In this document: positions 1 through 6,676 of the stretch, one piece after another
Numbering within the stretch: position 1 is the stretch's first letter
Layout of the letters: each line of letters starts with the position of its first letter
DNA from: an uncultured Clostridia bacterium
GTDB lineage: Bacteria; Bacillota; Clostridia; UBA1381
Length of the DNA: 12,400 bases
Direction of reading: 5' to 3'
NCBI GenBank assembly: GCA_934454745.1
Contig: CAKSGP010000018.1
Location: forward strand, 1 to 12,400
Notes under the pieces: generated by a model
What the model was told of the DNA's origin: nothing
The model's input: only the letters and a program-made list of their open reading frames with translations
The model's database searches: none
Position numbers and translations under genes: made by a program

Positions 1-357
1 GTTATGGGTGATGGAAGCTTCCAGATGGACTTACCGGAGCTTGGAACTATGAAGCAGTACGGCATACCTGTTAAAATGGTGCTGTTTAAAAACGACCGCC
101 TTGGAATGGTTCACGAGCATCAGTATTTGTTCTATGGCTCAAACTACCAGATGGTTGATATAACGGGTGGTCCTGATTTTGGAAAGCTTGCTGATGCTTA
201 TGGCATCAAAAGCGGTGTAGTATCGGAAAACTCAAAGGTTGACGATGCAATCAAGGAAATGATGAATGGCCCTGACAGCTATCTGTTGATTGTAGATGTA
301 AGTCCCTACGAGCCTACGGGTAACGCTCTGAATGAGAGCAGAATGAAGGAGGCGTAA
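1..357 (+). CDS. ilvB: Acetolactate synthase large subunit, C-terminal part (cut by window start)
   Basis: The 3' end of the gene for the catalytic subunit of acetohydroxyacid synthase, which condenses two pyruvates (or pyruvate plus 2-oxobutyrate) in the first common step of valine, leucine and isoleucine synthesis. The frame is open from base 1, so the Met codon at 4 is internal. Visible motifs are the thiamine-diphosphate/Mg-binding GDGSFQM at the start, then LGMV, LFY and GGPDFGKLADAYGI, which are typical of the C-terminal ThDP domain. The identity rests on these motifs and on ilvN and ilvC following directly. Its last codons carry the AAGGAGG ribosome binding site of ilvN (346-352), and only 2 nt separate the two genes, implying translational coupling. 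At bases 118-120 a His codon occupies the place of the Trp of the common QWQ motif, the residue contacted by sulfonylurea-type inhibitors. Confidence 0.93.
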   Translation, partial: VMGDGSFQMDLPELGTMKQYGIPVKMVLFKNDRLGMVHEHQYLFYGSNYQMVDITGGPDFGKLADAYGIKSGVVSENSKVDDAIKEMMNGPDSYLLIVDVSPYEPTGNALNESRMKEA

Positions 358-359
358 GT

Positions 360-860
360 ATGGAAAAATATACATTATCAGTTCTTGTTGAGAATAGTGC
401 AGGTGTACTATCAAGAGTGGTAGGCTTATTCACACGCCGAGGTTTTAATATTCATTCACTATCTGTGGGACCTACTGCAGATGACAAGATTTCACGTATT
501 ACAATCGAGGTAAAAGGCGATGTGTATATGGTTGAGCAGGTGTCAAAGCAGCTTTCAAAGATAATGGAAGTCATCAAGATAAAAACACTTAAGGAAAGTG
601 AAATGGTAAAGCGAGGACTTGTCCTTGTTAAGATTAAGACAAATCCGAAAAACAGAGGCGAAGTCATAGAGGTTGCAAATGTTTTCAGAGCTAACATAAT
701 CGATCTTTCATCGTCTACCATAACGGCAGAAGTGACCGGCTCCGACCAGAAAATCGAAGCATTTTTAAATATGGTTGAAGCATACGGCATTGAGGAAACT
801 GCACGTACAGGTATGACCGCACTTGAGCGTGGTGCAAATACGCTCAAAATAGATAAATAA
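360..860 (+). CDS. ilvN: Acetolactate synthase small (regulatory) subunit
   Basis: A 166-residue protein, a normal length for IlvN/IlvH. The N-terminal ACT domain (about residues 4-75) starts YTLSVLVEN and carries the N-x-x-G-V-L-x-R signature (N12 to R19) followed by RRGFNIHSLSVG. The C-terminal small-subunit domain covers about residues 83-160. In this family the ACT domain binds valine and gives feedback inhibition while stimulating the catalytic IlvB subunit; that role is known for the family and not shown here. The start is fixed by AAGGAGG at 346-352 with a 7-nt spacer. It lies 2 nt after ilvB and 67 nt before ilvC, so all three are probably one transcript whose promoter and leader lie left of the window. 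Confidence 0.96.
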   Translation: MEKYTLSVLVENSAGVLSRVVGLFTRRGFNIHSLSVGPTADDKISRITIEVKGDVYMVEQVSKQLSKIMEVIKIKTLKESEMVKRGLVLVKIKTNPKNRGEVIEVANVFRANIIDLSSSTITAEVTGSDQKIEAFLNMVEAYGIEETARTGMTALERGANTLKIDK

Positions 861-868
861 CTTAAGAC

Positions 869-890
869 AAAAATGCTGATAGGCGTTTTT
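869..890 (+). other. Small AT-rich hairpin in the ilvN-ilvC gap
   Basis: AAAAATGC (869-876) can pair with GCGTTTTT (883-890) around a 6-nt loop, giving 8 pairs with one G-U. The T-run is part of the stem, so as a terminator it would be weak. It may act as an RNA processing or partial attenuation point that sets the ilvC level, or be chance. I see no convincing ilvC promoter in this gap. Confidence 0.25.
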
Positions 891-927
891 ATAAATTCAT
901 ATGTATTAAGGAAAGAGGTAATACAAA

Positions 928-1956
928 ATGGCAAAATCGTTAGACCACGAGGCAAGAGTTTTTTATGAGAGTGATTGCAATATGCAGTTGCTTAATGGTA
1001 AGACAGTTGCAATTATCGGCTATGGTTCACAGGGTCACGCACACGCAAAGAACCTGAAGGACAGCGGTATTGATGTAATTGTAGGTCTTAGAAAAGGCTC
1101 AAAGAGTGCTGCAAAGGCTGAAAGCTACGGCATTCCGGTATATGAAACAGCAGAGGCTGCAAAGAAGGCAGACATTATAATGATACTTACTCCTGACGAG
1201 AAGCAGGCTGCAATCTATAAGAATGATATTGAGCCTAACCTTGAAGAGGGCAATATGATTATGTTCGCTCATGGTTTCAATATTCATTTCAAGCAGATAG
1301 TTCCTCCTGCAGGTGTTGACGTTGCAATGATTGCTCCTAAGGGACCGGGCCACACAGTACGTTCAGAGTATGAGGAAGGCAAGGGTGTTCCCTGTCTTGT
1401 AGCTATTGAACAGGATGCAACAGGTAGAGCACTTGATGTCGCTTTGGCCTATGGTGCAGGTATTGGCGGTGCAAGAGCAGCTATACTTGAGACAACATTC
1501 CAGTGCGAAACAGAGACAGACTTGTTTGGTGAGCAGGCAGTTCTTTGTGGCGGTGTAACAGCTTTGATGCAGGCAGGTTTTGAAACACTTGTTGAGGCAG
1601 GCTATGACCCGAGAAACGCATACTTTGAGTGTATCCACGAAATGAAGCTTATAGTTGATCTTATCTACGCAGGAGGATTCAGCAAGATGAGATACTCAAT
1701 TTCAGATACTGCTGAATACGGCGATTATGAAATAGGTAAGAGACTTGTAACAGAAGAAACAAAGAAGGAAATGAAGAAGGTACTTGAGGAAATCCAGGAC
1801 GGTACATTTGCAACAAACTGGATTGCTGAGAACAACAACGGCAGAGCACACTTCACCGCAACAAGACAGCTTAAGAGCGAGCATCAGCTTGAGCAGGTGG
1901 GTAATGAAATTAGAAAGTTCTACGCTTGGAGCAAGGAAGACAAGTACGCTGAATAA
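928..1956 (+). CDS. ilvC: Ketol-acid reductoisomerase (class I)
   Basis: Catalyses the Mg-dependent alkyl migration and NAD(P)H-dependent reduction of acetolactate or acetohydroxybutyrate, the step after IlvBN. The 342 residues match the short class I form. The N-terminal Rossmann domain has GYGSQG at 31-36, and the following LRKGSKS loop (54-60) with its Arg, Lys and Ser residues suggests NADPH preference; this is an inference from loop composition. The C-terminal knotted domain has the Mg ligands in DLFGE (D198, E202) and the second acidic pair E234/E238 in ECIHEMK, then MRYSISDTAEYGD near 254-266. The start follows a GGAAAGAGG ribosome binding site near 910-918. Transcription most likely continues from ilvBN and ends at the hairpin after position 2056. 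Confidence 0.97.
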   Translation: MAKSLDHEARVFYESDCNMQLLNGKTVAIIGYGSQGHAHAKNLKDSGIDVIVGLRKGSKSAAKAESYGIPVYETAEAAKKADIIMILTPDEKQAAIYKNDIEPNLEEGNMIMFAHGFNIHFKQIVPPAGVDVAMIAPKGPGHTVRSEYEEGKGVPCLVAIEQDATGRALDVALAYGAGIGGARAAILETTFQCETETDLFGEQAVLCGGVTALMQAGFETLVEAGYDPRNAYFECIHEMKLIVDLIYAGGFSKMRYSISDTAEYGDYEIGKRLVTEETKKEMKKVLEEIQDGTFATNWIAENNNGRAHFTATRQLKSEHQLEQVGNEIRKFYAWSKEDKYAE

Positions 1957-2055
1957 TTTATGAGTCTGATACCGTTAATGTAGATTTCATAAAGCAAAAA
2001 AAGGATGTAAAACGTTATTTTTGCGTTTGAACATCTTTAATGTTAAAAAACTGAA

Positions 2056-2100
2056 GGGGTTGTTGCGTTAAGCAACAGCCCCGCTTTTATTTTGTTTTAT
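2056..2100 (+). terminator. Rho-independent terminator of the ilv operon, possibly bidirectional
   Basis: GGGGTTGTTGC (2056-2066) pairs with GCAACAGCCCC (2072-2082) around a 5-nt loop, an 11-bp stem with one G-U pair, followed by a T-rich tail. On the minus strand the same stem is followed after 5 nt by a run of six T, so it may also end the convergent DUF421 transcript. A weaker, bulged hairpin without a T-tail lies just upstream (about 2000-2038) and could protect the 3' end. Confidence 0.8.
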
Positions 2101-2123
2101 ATGTTAAATAATCCCACTCCATA

Positions 2124-2825
2124 TTACTGACTTATATCGTTTTTTACACCGTCCGTATGTCTGGGATATATCTCACAATGATTTCCGTCATAGAATGCGG
2201 CAAAAACATCTTTTATTTCGAGCTTTGACGCTTTAAGCTGTAACATCAGCTCCGTTTCGCTAAGCCCTGACTGCTTGAGGTTTTCGTGAAGTATTTTGCC
2301 GTCAGAAATAACGCAGAAAAAGGGGCGTGCGACAGATGGTGTTATACTCATATCCTGCGGAGTAACAGGCCGTGAAACACTTCTTGGCATAAATGACAAC
2401 ATTCCGTTTTGTTCAAGCATTGCCGTTTCTATATCGTTAAGATCAAAAAATCCGTTTATACGGCACTGTGTCAGAAACTCATTAAGGTCAATTTTGGCTA
2501 TTTTGAAATTATTATAATATATCTTGCCCTTATCCATAAGTATAATGGATTTGCCGGTAAAAAAACGTCTTAGCGTGATATACTTTGCACCCAGCTTATT
2601 AATAACGAAAATAGCCGTTGTGTATACAACTATGGCTATTATGGGGTAATAGATATTATTATCTAAATGTATGGACATATCTGCAGCTATTGAACCGATT
2701 GTTATTCCGTTTATATAGTCAAACATATTAAGCTGTGACATTTGCTTGTTGCCTATTATCTTTGTACTCAAAAACAATGCCACAATAGAAAAAACGCTTG
2801 ACAGAAATATTTTGAAATAATCCAT
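2124..2825 (-). CDS. DUF421 (YetF-like) membrane protein, paralog 1
   Basis: A 233-residue protein of the DUF421/YetF family, function unknown. Three hydrophobic segments lie near residues 4-23, 34-50 and 58-78. The second starts in the family hallmark FDYINGITIGSIAADM. A soluble C-terminal region follows, entered through RRFFTGKSIILMDKGKI and containing the conserved NGMLSFMPR (140-148). Family members are inner-membrane proteins with the soluble part as an oligomerising beta-rich domain. Some Bacillus members are spore inner-membrane proteins, including the DUF421 protein of the mobile spoVA operon linked to spore heat resistance. The start is set by AAGGAGG (complement of 2833-2839) with a 7-nt spacer. 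It is a single gene, convergent with ilvC and divergent from the methyltransferase. It is clearly related to the protein at 7748-8440 but not a recent duplicate. Confidence 0.9.
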   Translation of the reverse strand: MDYFKIFLSSVFSIVALFLSTKIIGNKQMSQLNMFDYINGITIGSIAADMSIHLDNNIYYPIIAIVVYTTAIFVINKLGAKYITLRRFFTGKSIILMDKGKIYYNNFKIAKIDLNEFLTQCRINGFFDLNDIETAMLEQNGMLSFMPRSVSRPVTPQDMSITPSVARPFFCVISDGKILHENLKQSGLSETELMLQLKASKLEIKDVFAAFYDGNHCEIYPRHTDGVKNDISQ

Positions 2826-2883
2826 TAGATTGCCTCCTTTTTCGTAGTATGCACATATATGAGGTTAATTATTATAATTCCCC

Positions 2884-2912
2884 TTGCATAGATGCAGATT
2901 TTATGTTATAAT
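2884..2912 (+). promoter_or_regulatory. Sigma-A promoter of the methyltransferase-coaBC-trmB operon
   Basis: TTGCAT (2884-2889) and a perfect TATAAT (2907-2912) are separated by 17 nt, placing transcription start near 2919, about 30 nt before the first gene. It sits in the 123-nt divergent gap. I could not find an equally good promoter for the minus-strand DUF421 gene, although an AATTATAAT stretch is present on that strand. Confidence 0.75.
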
Positions 2913-2948
2913 TGGCATATATGAAATAAACGAAAATGGGAGATAATT

Positions 2949-3821
2949 ATGTACTTATCCGATAAATGGGAAGATTACAGGATAATAGATGCCTCAGGCG
3001 GTGAAAAGCTTGAGTATTGGGGCGAATACCTCCTGCGCCGTCCCGATCCTATTGCGGTTTGGGACGATAAGGCGGATAAAGCACCCTGGAACAAGGTTGA
3101 TGCCTGGTATCACCGTTCAAATAAGGGTGGCGGAAGCTGGCAGTTTTTCAATAACTCAATACCTGAAAAATGGCAGATTAAATATCGTGATCTTGTTTTT
3201 AATGTTCGTCCAACAGGCTTTAAGCATACGGGGCTTTTTCCTGAACAGGCAGTCAATTGGGATTTCATAAGTAAGCTTATAAAATCAGCAAACCGACCTG
3301 TTAAAGTGCTAAATCTTTTCGCCTATACAGGCGGTGCAACGGTCAGTGCTCTTGCCGCAGGGGGAGAGGTGTGTCACGTTGACGCATCAAAAGGAATAGT
3401 TACCTGGGCGAAGGAAAATGTTATATCATCAGGCCTTGGCGATGGGAAGGTGAGATATATAGTAGATGACGTTGTAAAATTTGTAAAACGTGAAATACGC
3501 CGCGGCAATAAGTATGACGGAATTATTATGGACCCTCCCTCATACGGCAGAGGTCCATCAGGTGAGATGTGGAAAATAGAGGATGCGCTCTATCCTCTTA
3601 TTTGCGATTGTATGGAGGTACTTTCAGACGATCCGCTGTTTATGCTTATAAACTCATATACAACAGGACTATCGGCTACGGTGTTAAAAAATGTAATGAC
3701 AGTAACTGCACAGAAAAAGTTTGGCGGTGAATTTGATGCGGATGAAATAGGACGTCCCATAGAATCGAACGGACTTGTTCTGCCCTGCGGAATAACAGGC
3801 AGATGGTACAGAAAGGATTGA
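2949..3821 (+). CDS. Class I SAM-dependent methyltransferase, RlmI/RlmK-like
   Basis: A 290-residue predicted RNA methyltransferase of the family that includes the catalytic domain of RlmI and the C-terminal half of RlmKL. The SAM-binding motif I is LNLFAYTGGA (121-130), the acidic residue after strand 2 is D145 in VDAS, and motif IV is DPPSYGRGP (195-203). Upstream, FKHTGLFPEQAVNW (91-104) is typical of this subgroup. There is no PUA RNA-binding domain, unlike RlmI, so the target cannot be read off the domain layout. A large-subunit rRNA base is the family expectation, not a demonstrated substrate. The ribosome binding site is GGGAG at 2938-2942 with a 6-nt spacer. It is the first gene of an operon and ends 4 nt before coaBC. 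Confidence 0.85.
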   Translation: MYLSDKWEDYRIIDASGGEKLEYWGEYLLRRPDPIAVWDDKADKAPWNKVDAWYHRSNKGGGSWQFFNNSIPEKWQIKYRDLVFNVRPTGFKHTGLFPEQAVNWDFISKLIKSANRPVKVLNLFAYTGGATVSALAAGGEVCHVDASKGIVTWAKENVISSGLGDGKVRYIVDDVVKFVKREIRRGNKYDGIIMDPPSYGRGPSGEMWKIEDALYPLICDCMEVLSDDPLFMLINSYTTGLSATVLKNVMTVTAQKKFGGEFDADEIGRPIESNGLVLPCGITGRWYRKD

Positions 3822-3825
3822 TAAA

Positions 3826-5022
3826 ATGCTAAAGGGAAAAACAGTTGTTCTCGGTGTTACAGGCTCTGTTGCGGCATATAAGATTGCAAATCTTGCAAGA
3901 ATGATAAAGAAACTTGGCGGTAATGTTCACGTTTTGATGACAAAAAATGCGGAGAATTTTATAAATCCGTTTACTTTTGAAACACTTACCCAAAACAAGT
4001 GCCTGATAGATACCTTTGACCGTAATTTTCAGTACAGTGTAGAACACGTTGCAATAGCAAAGCAGGCAGATGTTGTTATGATTGCACCCGCAACGGCAAA
4101 CGTGATAGGTAAAATTGCATATGGTATAGCTGATGATATGCTTACAACCACCGTTATGGCGTGTACCTGTACAAAAATCATTGCTCCTGCAATGAATCAC
4201 AATATGTATCACAACGCAATAGTTCAGGACAATATAGAAAAGCTCAAAAAATTCGGATATGTTATAGCGGAGCCGGAGCGCGGTATGCTTGCAAACGGCG
4301 ATATAGGCGACGGACGTATGCCTGATGAAGATGTGCTTTTGGAGTACATTTTGCGTGAGACGTCACACGAAAAGGATTTAGCGGGAAAGCGTGTTCTTAT
4401 AACTGCAGGTGCTACACGTGAGGCAATTGATCCTGTTCGGTTTATTACAAACCATTCAACAGGTAAAATGGGCATAGAGCTTGCCCGTGCCGCATCATAC
4501 AGAGGTGCAGAGGTAATGCTCATAAAGGGTAAAACCGAGGCAGAGGTTCCGAAATTTCTTAAGGTTATATCCGTAGAATCGGCGGAGGATATGTATAATG
4601 CCGTAACAGAATATGCCCCCGATTGTGATATAATAATAAAAGCGGCGGCGGTTGCGGATTATACACCTAAATACACGGCCAATCAAAAAATAAAGAAATC
4701 AGACACGGATTGCTCAATCGAGTTTAAACGCACAAAGGACATACTAAAAGCAGTAGTAGAAAATAAAAAGCCTAATCAGTTTGTCTGCGGATTTTCTATG
4801 GAAACGGAAAACCTGATTGAAAATTCTATGAAAAAGCTTTCCGCTAAAAACGCAGATATGATATGTGCAAACTCACTTACTGATGAGGGCGCAGGCTTTG
4901 GCGTTGACACAAATATAATAACACTTATTACAAAAGATGGTATTGAAAGATTGCCAAAGCTTTCAAAGTTTGAGTGTGCAAATGCTATTTTTGACAGAAT
5001 AATCAAAGGAGAAAGCGCATAA
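3826..5022 (+). CDS. coaBC: Bifunctional phosphopantothenoylcysteine decarboxylase / phosphopantothenate-cysteine ligase
   Basis: Two consecutive steps of coenzyme A synthesis: the CoaB half joins cysteine to 4'-phosphopantothenate, and the FMN-dependent CoaC half decarboxylates the product. The 398 residues equal the usual fused length. CoaC (about 1-185) has GVTGSVAAYK, the catalytic His (H74 in EHVAIAK) and the substrate-binding PAMN (N124). At the place of the conserved ACGD motif it has ANGD, so the usual catalytic Cys is Asn157 (codon AAC, 4294-4296). CoaB (about 188-398) has GATREAIDPVRFITNHSTG with N209, AAAVADY and KIKK (K288), all expected. No strong ribosome binding site precedes the ATG; only GAAAGG is near, so translation is probably coupled to the methyltransferase 4 nt upstream. 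Its stop codon overlaps the trmB start. Confidence 0.95.
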   Translation: MLKGKTVVLGVTGSVAAYKIANLARMIKKLGGNVHVLMTKNAENFINPFTFETLTQNKCLIDTFDRNFQYSVEHVAIAKQADVVMIAPATANVIGKIAYGIADDMLTTTVMACTCTKIIAPAMNHNMYHNAIVQDNIEKLKKFGYVIAEPERGMLANGDIGDGRMPDEDVLLEYILRETSHEKDLAGKRVLITAGATREAIDPVRFITNHSTGKMGIELARAASYRGAEVMLIKGKTEAEVPKFLKVISVESAEDMYNAVTEYAPDCDIIIKAAAVADYTPKYTANQKIKKSDTDCSIEFKRTKDILKAVVENKKPNQFVCGFSMETENLIENSMKKLSAKNADMICANSLTDEGAGFGVDTNIITLITKDGIERLPKLSKFECANAIFDRIIKGESA

Positions 5023-5657
5023 TGCGAATGAGAAAAAAGAAAAACTGTGCCGCAAGAATAGAACGGTGCGGTGATATACGTATAACAAATCCCGAAAACT
5101 ATAAGGGTAAATGGCACGAGATTTTCGGAAATGATAATCCCATACACGTAGAGATAGGCTGCGGTAAGGGAAGCTTCGTTGCGGGTATGGCAAAGCTTTA
5201 TCCTGATGTTAATTTTATTGCCATTGAAAAGGTTGAGGATGTTATAGTAATGGCAATGGAAAAGGCGATAGATAACGAAATAGAGAATGTACGCTTTGTG
5301 GATCTTGATGCAGAGCGTATAGAGGACTTTTTTGAAAAAGGCGAAATAGAACGCATATATTTAAACTTTTCCGATCCTTGGAAAAAGAACAAACAGGCAA
5401 AACGCCGCCTGACTCATAAGAATTTTCTTGACCGATATAAAAAGGTGCTTAACAGCGGTGATTATATATGGTTTAAGACTGATAACAGAAAGCTATTTGA
5501 ATTTTCCCTTAATTCATTTTGTGAAGAAGGGTTTAAGCTAAAGAATATAACTCTTGATTTGCATAATTCGGGATTTGAACCTAATGTGGTAACAGAATAC
5601 GAGCAGAGATTTATCGATTTAGGTCAACCCATATATAGATTAGAAGCGACATATTAA
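5022..5657 (+). CDS. trmB: tRNA (guanine-N7-)-methyltransferase
   Basis: Methylates G46 in the variable loop of tRNAs using SAM. The 211 residues are full length for bacterial TrmB. Visible motifs are VEIGCGKG (43-50, SAM binding), the acidic E69 in IAIEK, FSDPWKK (116-122) followed by the basic KRRL, TDN (153-155) and TEYE (191-194), which form the family's active-site signature. The chosen ATG shares one base with the coaBC stop (TAATG); AAAGGAG at 5005-5011 is 10 nt upstream. A second in-frame ATG at 5028 would be 16 nt from it and is less likely. The stop codon lies inside the foot of the downstream terminator stem. Confidence 0.95.
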   Translation: MRMRKKKNCAARIERCGDIRITNPENYKGKWHEIFGNDNPIHVEIGCGKGSFVAGMAKLYPDVNFIAIEKVEDVIVMAMEKAIDNEIENVRFVDLDAERIEDFFEKGEIERIYLNFSDPWKKNKQAKRRLTHKNFLDRYKKVLNSGDYIWFKTDNRKLFEFSLNSFCEEGFKLKNITLDLHNSGFEPNVVTEYEQRFIDLGQPIYRLEATY

Positions 5658-5695
5658 ATTGAATAGTGCCATCAGGCACTATTCAATTTATTTTT
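5655..5695. terminator. Shared terminator hairpin between convergent trmB and spo0A
   Basis: A perfect 16-bp inverted repeat with arms 5655-5670 and 5675-5690 and loop ATCA. The left arm begins with the trmB stop codon TAA. On the plus strand five T (5691-5695) follow, a typical intrinsic terminator. On the minus strand spo0A stops at 5694, right beside the stem, and the run after the stem is weaker, so it probably serves both genes but ends trmB better. Confidence 0.85.
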
Positions 5696-6467
5696 ATATA
5701 CTGATATTGTGTTTTAATCGTAATCTCAAATCATCTGCCAGCATTGCAATGTATTCGGAGTTTGTGGGATAGCTTAAATTTTCAGGGGATATACCGAATA
5801 TATCGTGAATTATTTTTTTGTTTCCACGCTCCCATGACACCTTTATTGCATGGCGGATTGAGCGTTCAATACATTGAGGGGATTTATTGTACTCCTTGCC
5901 AATCATAGGATACAGTTTTTTTGTGATTGGATCAAGAGTTGAAATATCATTTATTGCGAGCTTAAGAGAGGAGCGTATGTAATTATATCCGTTTAAGTGT
6001 GCCGGAATACCCATACAATGAAGAAAATGGCTTATTTTAACTTCTGTGTTATCCTCTGTATGCAGTTGGGGTACAGCTTCTGCTGATTTATGGATTATGG
6101 TATCGGATATAATTTTGCATATTTCACTGTGAGGGTGAGGCTTTATCATAAAATAATCTACACCGTTATTTGCAGCAGTTTTTATCATAGTATCCGTAAG
6201 GACAACGGAATTTATCATAACGAATGGTTTATCCTCACCATAAATACCCCTTAGCCATTTCATAAATTCTATTATATTCATACCCGGCATAATAATATCA
6301 ACAACTATTACAGTGGGATTAATGAAGCTTATCTTCTCATATGCACCATTGCAGTTTGTGATATAGTCAGCCTCTAAAAAGTCGGGAAGCTCTTTTGCAA
6401 AGTCAGATAAGTCCCGTGCGTAATTCTCGTTATTGTCGATAACAAGCATAGTTATTTCTTTGTTCAT
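5694..6467 (-). CDS. spo0A: Sporulation transcription factor Spo0A, divergent receiver domain
   Basis: A 257-residue response regulator that, when phosphorylated, controls entry into sporulation and other stationary-phase programmes in Firmicutes. The receiver domain (about 3-125) keeps the phosphoacceptor D57 in VVDIIMPG and K109 in IKP. However, the usual acidic pair reads D11-N12, and the conserved switch Thr is Asn86 (followed by Ser87). The DNA-binding domain (about 145-257) is strongly Spo0A-like: MGIPAHLNGYNYIR, ITKKLYPMIGKEYN, IERSIRHAIKVSWERGN and PTNSEYIAMLADDLRLR. The ribosome binding site AAGGAG (complement of 6477-6482) has a 9-nt spacer. Unlike the common clostridial arrangement, no spoIVB is next to it. 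Its own promoter is visible upstream. Whether the organism sporulates cannot be told from this gene alone. Confidence 0.93.
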   Translation of the reverse strand: MNKEITMLVIDNNENYARDLSDFAKELPDFLEADYITNCNGAYEKISFINPTVIVVDIIMPGMNIIEFMKWLRGIYGEDKPFVMINSVVLTDTMIKTAANNGVDYFMIKPHPHSEICKIISDTIIHKSAEAVPQLHTEDNTEVKISHFLHCMGIPAHLNGYNYIRSSLKLAINDISTLDPITKKLYPMIGKEYNKSPQCIERSIRHAIKVSWERGNKKIIHDIFGISPENLSYPTNSEYIAMLADDLRLRLKHNISI

Positions 6468-6498
6468 TATAACATTCTCCTTCTTTCATGCGAGGGAA

Positions 6499-6527
6499 AG
6501 TATATCACGTAAATGGCTTAAAATCAA
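6499..6527 (-). promoter_or_regulatory. Predicted sigma-A promoter of spo0A
   Basis: Read on the minus strand, TTGATT (complement of 6522-6527) and TATACT (complement of 6499-6504) are 17 nt apart, about 32 nt before the spo0A start. A TTGACA (complement of 6547-6552) lies upstream with a poorer TATTGA partner at 17 nt and may be a second start. I saw no clear sigma-H promoter or canonical 0A box (TGTCGAA). Confidence 0.6.
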
Positions 6528-6628
6528 TAGATGAAGTATATCAATATGTCAAGCTTTGTGTATGGTATAACAGGAATGTGCTAAAATGTAAAAAAGTGTA
6601 GACACTCTTGACATTTATTTCAAATATT

Positions 6629-6662
6629 AAAAAGAACGGTTTTCGATTTGAAACCGTTCTTT
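6629..6662 (-). terminator. Intrinsic terminator of the lipoprotein gene
   Basis: AAAGAACGGTTT (6631-6642) pairs perfectly with AAACCGTTCTTT (6651-6662), a 12-bp stem with an 8-nt loop. On the minus strand it is followed by a T-rich stretch, 15 nt after the lipoprotein stop codon. It separates the lipoprotein transcript from spo0A. Confidence 0.8.
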
Positions 6663-6676
6663 AATATTCTTGTGAT

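Noticed and set aside
452..955. Minus-strand open frame of 167 codons opposite ilvN
   Set aside because: It mirrors the well-supported ilvN frame, runs into the ilvC start and shows no recognisable protein features.
6545..6620. TGTCAAG-like 0A boxes and an AGTGT-AG-ACACT inverted repeat upstream of spo0A
   Set aside because: The matches to TGTCGAA are imperfect, the 5-bp arms are short, and such strings are expected by chance in AT-rich DNA.
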